Source of the DNA: JBCAWW01 sp039024315
Lineage (GTDB): Bacteria > Bacteroidota > Bacteroidia > J057
DNA length: 10,075 nucleotides
Assembly: GCA_039024315.1 (NCBI GenBank)
Contig: JBCCQN010000266.1
Coordinates: 1 to 10,075 of the forward strand
Reading direction: 5' to 3'
The number at the start of each line of letters is the position of its first letter. Within the stretch, counting starts at the first letter, position 1. Both the position numbers and the translations under genes were made by a program. Below are positions 6,406 to 10,075 of this stretch, in pieces. Below the pieces are notes generated by a model. The model did not search any database. It saw nothing but the letters and a program-made list of their open reading frames with translations, and was not told the DNA's origin.

Positions 6406-7686
6406 ATGGAAAATCTACGCACTAACTATTGGCCACTTTGGCAACGGCTGCTATTCCGCTTTGGGGTGGTATATGTTTTACTCTATTCTCTCCCCTTCCC
6501 GATCGACCAATTGCCAGCTATGGGCTGGCTCTCGGCCTTGACCAAGGCAATTTGGGAACCGATCGTCAATCTCGTAGGGGAATATATCCTAGGATTAGAC
6601 GAATTGGTTGATCAGCAAGGAGGGAGTGGTGATACTACTTATAATTATGTCCATCTCTTAACGCTTTTTGGAGTTAGCCTGATAGGTACTACCCTCTGGT
6701 CCGTCCTCGATCGCAGGCGCACCAATTATCGAGAACTATTTTATTATTTCTATGCCTATCTCCGCTATTATTTGGCAGTAGTCCTTATGCTTTACGGCTT
6801 CGTAAAAGTCTTTAAGACTCAGTTTCCTTTTCCTGGACTCATGCGACTCACTGAACCACTAGGAGATTTCTCGCCCATGGGCTTACTTTGGACTTTTATG
6901 GGTTATTCGGAGCCATACAACATATTTACGGGTTTAGGGGAAGCAATCGGTGGCTTTTTACTCTTCTTTCGCCGTACCACTACGCTCGGTTCATTGGTGA
7001 TTATCGCCGTCATGTCAAATGTGGTGATCTTGAATTTCAGTTACGATGTACCTGTAAAGCTATTTTCACTGCATTTGCTAGGGTTTGCCACCATCTTGAT
7101 GCTGCTTGATATTAGGAGACTTTGGAACGTACTAATCATGAACAAGGCTGCTCTAGCTGTTGAATTGCCACAGCCAGAGTTAAATCGCAATGGACAATGG
7201 GCCCTTAGAATTATTAAAGCCATATTGATTGTTTGGGTAATGTATGGTAACATTTCAGATGGTATGACGAATGTCAAAAAATGGGGAGACAAACGTCCCA
7301 AACCAGATATGTATGGCTTGTACGAGATTGAGACATTTGTCCAAAACGGGGATACGCTCCCTCCCCTTACGACTGACTCTAGTCGTTGGCATTACTTAGC
7401 GATAGACCGTCCCAATATGGTGATGCTAAAAAGTATGACTCGCCAGCTGAGCTACCTACAGATGGAGACAGATAGCCTAGAAAACATCTTCCACTGGAAC
7501 CGCTTCGGCGACACCACCAATGTTTATAATATGCGCTTCTCGCGCAACGATAGTCTCTTACTTAGCCTAGAGGGTATCTACCAAGCAGACACCTTGTCTA
7601 TGACTTTTAAACACATAGATCCAGAGGAGTTTCTCCTCGTCAATCGGGGCTTCCATTGGGTCAATGAGTTTCCCTTCAATAGATAA
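6406..7686 (+). CDS. DoxX-like polytopic membrane protein with C-terminal soluble domain
   Basis: The 426-residue protein has hydrophobic segments at about 14-30, 83-100, 119-136, 172-188, 193-212, 218-235 and 267-282, roughly seven membrane spans, followed by a hydrophilic tail at about 287-426. The central part (LMLYGFVKVFKTQFPFPG at 127-144, then MGLLWTFMGYSEPYN, a GLGEAIGGFLLFFRRTTTLG segment and DVPVKLFSLHLL) matches what I recall of long Bacteroidota proteins annotated as DoxX family. Classical DoxX proteins have only about four spans and 130-180 residues, so this form carries an N-terminal extension and the tail. DoxX relatives are linked to respiratory or thiol redox functions, but no catalytic residue can be assigned here. 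The inner membrane is the likely site. The next gene starts 3 nt after its stop, so the two are probably co-transcribed. The 204-bp region upstream has small hairpins but no clear promoter. Confidence 0.75.
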   Translation: MENLRTNYWPLWQRLLFRFGVVYVLLYSLPFPIDQLPAMGWLSALTKAIWEPIVNLVGEYILGLDELVDQQGGSGDTTYNYVHLLTLFGVSLIGTTLWSVLDRRRTNYRELFYYFYAYLRYYLAVVLMLYGFVKVFKTQFPFPGLMRLTEPLGDFSPMGLLWTFMGYSEPYNIFTGLGEAIGGFLLFFRRTTTLGSLVIIAVMSNVVILNFSYDVPVKLFSLHLLGFATILMLLDIRRLWNVLIMNKAALAVELPQPELNRNGQWALRIIKAILIVWVMYGNISDGMTNVKKWGDKRPKPDMYGLYEIETFVQNGDTLPPLTTDSSRWHYLAIDRPNMVMLKSMTRQLSYLQMETDSLENIFHWNRFGDTTNVYNMRFSRNDSLLLSLEGIYQADTLSMTFKHIDPEEFLLVNRGFHWVNEFPFNR

Positions 7687-7689
7687 TAC

Positions 7690-8163
7690 ATGAACAGATT
7701 AGAGAAAATGGTCCGCAAGCTGCAAAAGTATCCTAAATGGGTACTGTCTTGGGGCATAGGCCGACAAGTACGATTTGTCGGCACAGCAGGGATCAAATTT
7801 GAAGAGTTTACTACCGACAAAGTCGTCCTCTATCTCCCTAATAAAGGCAAAGTCCGCAATCACATCGGCCAAATCCACGCCGCGGCGATGGTATTATTAG
7901 TAGAGACCGCTACTGGCATGATTACAGGCATCAACCTACCAGACGACAAATTACCTCTCATGAAAAAACTCGAGACCAAATTTATCAAGCGCTCCCGAGG
8001 TGGGATGCGAGTAGAGGCTTGGCTGACGGAAGAACAAAAGCAAAGAATGCAGACCGAAGAGAAGGGGGATGTCCTCGTCAATTACAAAATTGCGGATGAA
8101 AGTGGCGAGCCCCCTATCGTCGGCGATTACCACTGGGCTTGGATCCCTAAAAAGAAGAAGTAA
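7690..8163 (+). CDS. DUF4442 domain hotdog-fold protein, probable acyl-CoA thioesterase-like
   Basis: The 157-residue protein has the size and pattern of single-domain DUF4442 proteins, which adopt the hotdog fold of PaaI/YiiD-type thioesterases. The signature helix NHIGQIHAAAMVLLVETATG spans 57-76, with N57, H58, H63 and E72 in the places where hotdog thioesterases carry catalytic or active-site residues. Conserved-looking strands follow: LPLMKKLETKFIKRS (88-102) and GDVLVNYKIADESGE (126-140). The C-terminus is basic (KKKK). There is no signal peptide or membrane segment, so it should be cytoplasmic, probably oligomeric. The likely reaction is hydrolysis of an acyl-CoA-type thioester; the chain is unknown. 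It follows the DoxX-like gene by 3 nt, so translation is probably coupled, and a role at the membrane with that protein is possible but unproven. Confidence 0.85.
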   Translation: MNRLEKMVRKLQKYPKWVLSWGIGRQVRFVGTAGIKFEEFTTDKVVLYLPNKGKVRNHIGQIHAAAMVLLVETATGMITGINLPDDKLPLMKKLETKFIKRSRGGMRVEAWLTEEQKQRMQTEEKGDVLVNYKIADESGEPPIVGDYHWAWIPKKKK

Positions 8164-8223
8164 TTCCAACTTTTTGGCTCATATATAGTCTTTCTTATAC
8201 ACAACAACTTAATTATCACGTTT

Positions 8224-8508
8224 ATGAGAGATTTTTTGTATGTAGGTATGGCCGGTCATATTATAAAGATTGATCCTCAAAGTGGCAAAGAAGTCTGGCG
8301 TACTAAAATTGGCAAAAGCTATCCGGTACAATTCATTCACCATAACAAACAAATCATTGCAACTGTCATGGGAGAAATAACAGCTGTTGATGCCAAAACA
8401 GGCACCATTCTTTGGAAAAACGAGATGAAGAAGCTGGGTTATGTGGTATCATCCATGGTTATTGGAGATAAAAATCTCTACACCCAAGTCTCAAACACTG
8501 GGATGTAA
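8224..8508 (+). CDS. Minimal two-repeat PQQ-type beta-propeller protein
   Basis: This 94-residue protein consists almost entirely of two PQQ-like repeats: GHIIKIDPQSGKEVWRTKI (11-29) and GEITAVDAKTGTILWKNEM (50-68). Each has the D-x-x-(S/T)-G-x-x-x-W core that forms tryptophan docking contacts between propeller blades. It has no signal peptide, so it is probably cytoplasmic, unlike exported quinoprotein dehydrogenases. No enzyme domain or known PQQ ligand is present. Full propellers need six to eight blades, so it must either oligomerise or use the repeats differently. I recall similar short stand-alone proteins in other bacteria, and the gene ends cleanly before a strong terminator with no coding remnant after it, so I treat it as complete rather than truncated. 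It starts 60 nt after the DUF4442 stop, so read-through transcription is possible. Function unknown. Confidence 0.75.
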   Translation: MRDFLYVGMAGHIIKIDPQSGKEVWRTKIGKSYPVQFIHHNKQIIATVMGEITAVDAKTGTILWKNEMKKLGYVVSSMVIGDKNLYTQVSNTGM

Positions 8509-8531
8509 GTAATTTCCACACACTAATATTT

Positions 8532-8560
8532 GCCCTGTACGTATCGTATAGGGCTTTTTT
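8532..8560 (+). terminator. Rho-independent terminator after the PQQ-type gene
   Basis: GCCCTGTAC (8532-8540) pairs with GTATAGGGC (8546-8554), a 9-bp stem with one G:U wobble and a 5-nt loop, followed directly by six T residues. It begins 23 nt after the stop at 8508. This is the clearest terminator in the window; it would close the rightward transcript that ends with the PQQ-type gene, which may extend back to the DoxX-like gene. Confidence 0.9.
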
Positions 8561-8574
8561 ATTGTGTACAAACC

Positions 8575-8639
8575 CAAAAACCTGCTTTTCCCCCTCCTGA
8601 TAGGGGAAAATACCCACAATAAAACTTTGAGGGTTTTTG
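8575..8639. repeat. Nested inverted repeats between the terminator and the GNAT-like gene
   Basis: CAAAAACC (8575-8582) is the reverse complement of GGTTTTTG (8632-8639). Inside this pair, TTTTCCCC (8586-8593) pairs with GGGGAAAA (8603-8610) across a 9-nt loop. Neither stem is followed on the plus strand by a T-run, and a strong terminator already ends at 8560. It may be a leader structure, an operator or chance pairing in low-complexity sequence. Confidence 0.4.
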
Positions 8640-8722
8640 CTTCCCATTTTGGGCATTTCTGACGTTGAGTACGGCTTCGATAAAGCAGACCTTGGAATCA
8701 ACAAATACGAAACGCCTAACCT

Positions 8723-9478
8723 ATGAAGTCTCAGAAAATCACCGTCCAGATTTCCGACGGTACTATCTCACCAGGCTTGCAAGAAAAAATGTGGGAGCTT
8801 TATTCCCAATACTACAATTACAGCAAGGAGGCCTTTCTCGCGCGCATTCCGCGCAACGATCATTACTCCTTCTACTATAAAGGAGAGCAATTGATTGGTT
8901 TTACGGGTCTGCGTGTTACGCCTTTTCGCTTCGAATCCCGCTGGCGTCTTACGATTTATTACGGCCAGACCATCATTCACAAGGCTTTTAGAGGCAAGGC
9001 GCTCATGCAAAAAACCGGCATGAAGCTCATGCGACGCTACTGGTACTACTTCCTCTTTGCTAAAGTCTATTTCTGGTGCGATGCCCTCACCTACAAGCCC
9101 TATCTGGTTTTTGCCCGTACCTTGGAAGAATATTATCCTAGTCCCTCCCATCGACAACCTCCTGTGATCGAAAAGTTGATGCATCACATCGGCTCCATGC
9201 ATTATGGTCCGCTGTATCAGCCTCATACCGGAATAGTCCTCAAACCAGAGAAATACGTTCGCGATCCAGCGAGCAAAATCAAAGACAAAGATCTCAACAA
9301 CCCCCTCATCGCTTACTATCAACAGCGTAATCCCGGTTATACCGAAGGCAATGGCTTGCTCACGCTCGCGCCCGTTAGCTCAAATAATTTCTACAAAATC
9401 GGCAAACGGATTCTTCGTCAACAGTTACGTTCTCTGAAACGCCGCATGCTAATTCCACAGCTAGTCCCTACTCGTTAA
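8723..9478 (+). CDS. Probable GNAT-fold acyltransferase-like protein, substrate unknown
   Basis: The 251-residue protein is basic and soluble with no signal peptide. Residues 45-100 follow the GNAT pattern: strand DHYSFYYKGEQLIGFTGLRV (46-65, the usual beta2-beta3 turn with KGEQ), then YYGQTIIHKAFRGKALMQKTG (79-99), where H86-K-A-F-R-G-K-A resembles the acyl-CoA pyrophosphate-binding loop (Q/R-x-x-G-x-G/A) and leads into a helix. A strand KVYFWCD (114-120) and an LVFARTLEEYY segment (128-138) fit the later part of the fold. The rest (about 140-251), including NNPLIAYYQQRNPGYTEGNG (192-211) and a basic tail, is not standard GNAT and may be specific to this group. The loop is degenerate, so enzymatic activity is an inference. 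The next gene starts 10 nt after its stop, which suggests a shared operon and related substrates. No promoter is evident. Confidence 0.6.
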   Translation: MKSQKITVQISDGTISPGLQEKMWELYSQYYNYSKEAFLARIPRNDHYSFYYKGEQLIGFTGLRVTPFRFESRWRLTIYYGQTIIHKAFRGKALMQKTGMKLMRRYWYYFLFAKVYFWCDALTYKPYLVFARTLEEYYPSPSHRQPPVIEKLMHHIGSMHYGPLYQPHTGIVLKPEKYVRDPASKIKDKDLNNPLIAYYQQRNPGYTEGNGLLTLAPVSSNNFYKIGKRILRQQLRSLKRRMLIPQLVPTR

Positions 9479-9488
9479 GCCATTCACT

Positions 9489-10075
9489 ATGCAAATCAGC
9501 TCTCATCACCTCTATCGATTTCGGGTACCCCTGCGTATTCGTTTTAGCCAGGCCAACCAATCCACCCAACGCTCAGACTCTATCATCCTTGAGCTGACTA
9601 GCAAGGAGGGAGAGTGCGGTTTTGGGGAAGCTTGCCCTCGACCCTATGTGACGGGAGAGGATTTTGCCAGTGTAGTACAGGAGTTAGCAGTGATATGGCC
9701 GGTGCTGCTGCGCAGAACGTTTAACTCTTTCGCTGAGTTGCAAGTCTTCCTTTTTCAGGAAGCAGCCAAAGTCCTGCGCCCAGCGGCATTATGTCTATTA
9801 GAAATCGCCTTGCTTGACCTTTGGGGCAAGACCCAAAAGCAATCCCTTGCCTACTCCTTGGGCATCAGGCAATCGCGTCAGGTACATTATAGCGGTATTA
9901 TGCCTTTGGATAAGCCCACAAGCCTACCCAAGCTCCTTCCTTTGCTGCAGTCCTTTGCTTTTAGAGAACTAAAACTCAAAGTCAATCATCAATTAGCGGA
10001 TTGTCTGGCTATGATCAATTGGGTCAAGGAGCATTGGGGAGAAGCGTTCCCGATTAGGGTAGATGCCAATACCGG
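9489..10075 (+). CDS. Enolase-superfamily enzyme (mandelate racemase/muconate lactonizing type), partial at the window edge
   Basis: This frame opens at the ATG at 9489 and stays open to the last base, giving 195 residues of a protein normally about 320-370 long. The N-terminal capping domain (about 1-115) includes GECGFGEACPRPYVTGED (41-58), the pattern seen before the flexible loop in this superfamily, and ends in a helix ALCLLEIALLDLWGK (100-114). The barrel follows, with the acid/base K162-L-K164 (KxK) pair and VDAN (191-194), whose D192 should be the first metal ligand. The spacing of 28 residues between K164 and D192 fits the MLE subgroup. This subgroup abstracts an alpha proton next to a carboxylate and includes dipeptide epimerases, N-succinylamino acid racemases and o-succinylbenzoate synthases (MenC). 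The specificity residues near the C-terminus are outside the window. Dipeptide epimerase looks most likely from the N-terminal half, but this is a guess. Confidence 0.88.
   Translation, partial: MQISSHHLYRFRVPLRIRFSQANQSTQRSDSIILELTSKEGECGFGEACPRPYVTGEDFASVVQELAVIWPVLLRRTFNSFAELQVFLFQEAAKVLRPAALCLLEIALLDLWGKTQKQSLAYSLGIRQSRQVHYSGIMPLDKPTSLPKLLPLLQSFAFRELKLKVNHQLADCLAMINWVKEHWGEAFPIRVDANT

Noticed and set aside
8768..9322. A 184-codon open frame on the minus strand
   Set aside because: It is antisense to the GNAT-like gene and looks like a codon-bias shadow; the plus-strand gene fits the operon spacing with its neighbour.
1..10075. CRISPR arrays, tRNA or rRNA genes, complete insertion sequences, toxin-antitoxin or defence genes
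   Set aside because: I looked for direct-repeat arrays, tRNA-like folds, transposase motifs and paired small genes on both strands and saw none. Apart from the intergenic repeats, the window looks like ordinary chromosomal genes, and I cannot support a claim of a new multi-gene defence or mobile system.

Overview
The window reads as chromosomal DNA of a Bacteroidota bacterium. The first gene encodes a secreted protein with a type IX secretion (T9SS) type A sorting domain. The Bacteroidota -7 promoter element TAnnTTTG lies just upstream of two starts. Leaders are A-rich with little Shine-Dalgarno sequence. Several products (the large DoxX-like membrane protein, the DUF4442 hotdog protein, the 94-residue PQQ-type protein) look like forms I associate with the Saprospiraceae/Lewinella side of the phylum; that finer placement is inference.

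Layout. 26-1345 (minus): an Omp28-type, thioredoxin-like T9SS cargo protein with its own terminator. 1346-1734: no gene. 1735-2505 (minus): a classical short-chain dehydrogenase. 2506-2817: a divergent intergenic region with a nested palindrome, a separate 12-bp inverted repeat that may bound a small repeat element, and a promoter facing right. 2818-3216 (plus): a small lipoprotein. 3500-4198 (plus): a secreted protein of unknown function, followed by a clear terminator. 4432-6201 (minus): aspS, aspartyl-tRNA synthetase. 6406-8163 (plus): a DoxX-like membrane protein and a DUF4442 hotdog protein 3 nt apart. 8224-8508 (plus): a tiny two-repeat PQQ-type protein ending at a textbook terminator. 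8723 to the right edge (plus): a GNAT-like protein followed 10 nt later by an enolase-superfamily enzyme cut by the window end.

Working together. Two probable operons are visible: the DoxX-like gene with the DUF4442 gene, and the GNAT-like gene with the enolase-superfamily gene. The second pair is the most suggestive functionally, because a GNAT acyltransferase beside a KxK-type racemase/epimerase is the arrangement known for N-succinylamino acid racemase pathways; dipeptide epimerase and MenC-like roles remain open. The other genes look like independent units. I see no defence system, prophage, CRISPR array, tRNA, rRNA or complete insertion sequence. The least explained material is in the intergenic repeats and the two unrecognised secreted proteins.
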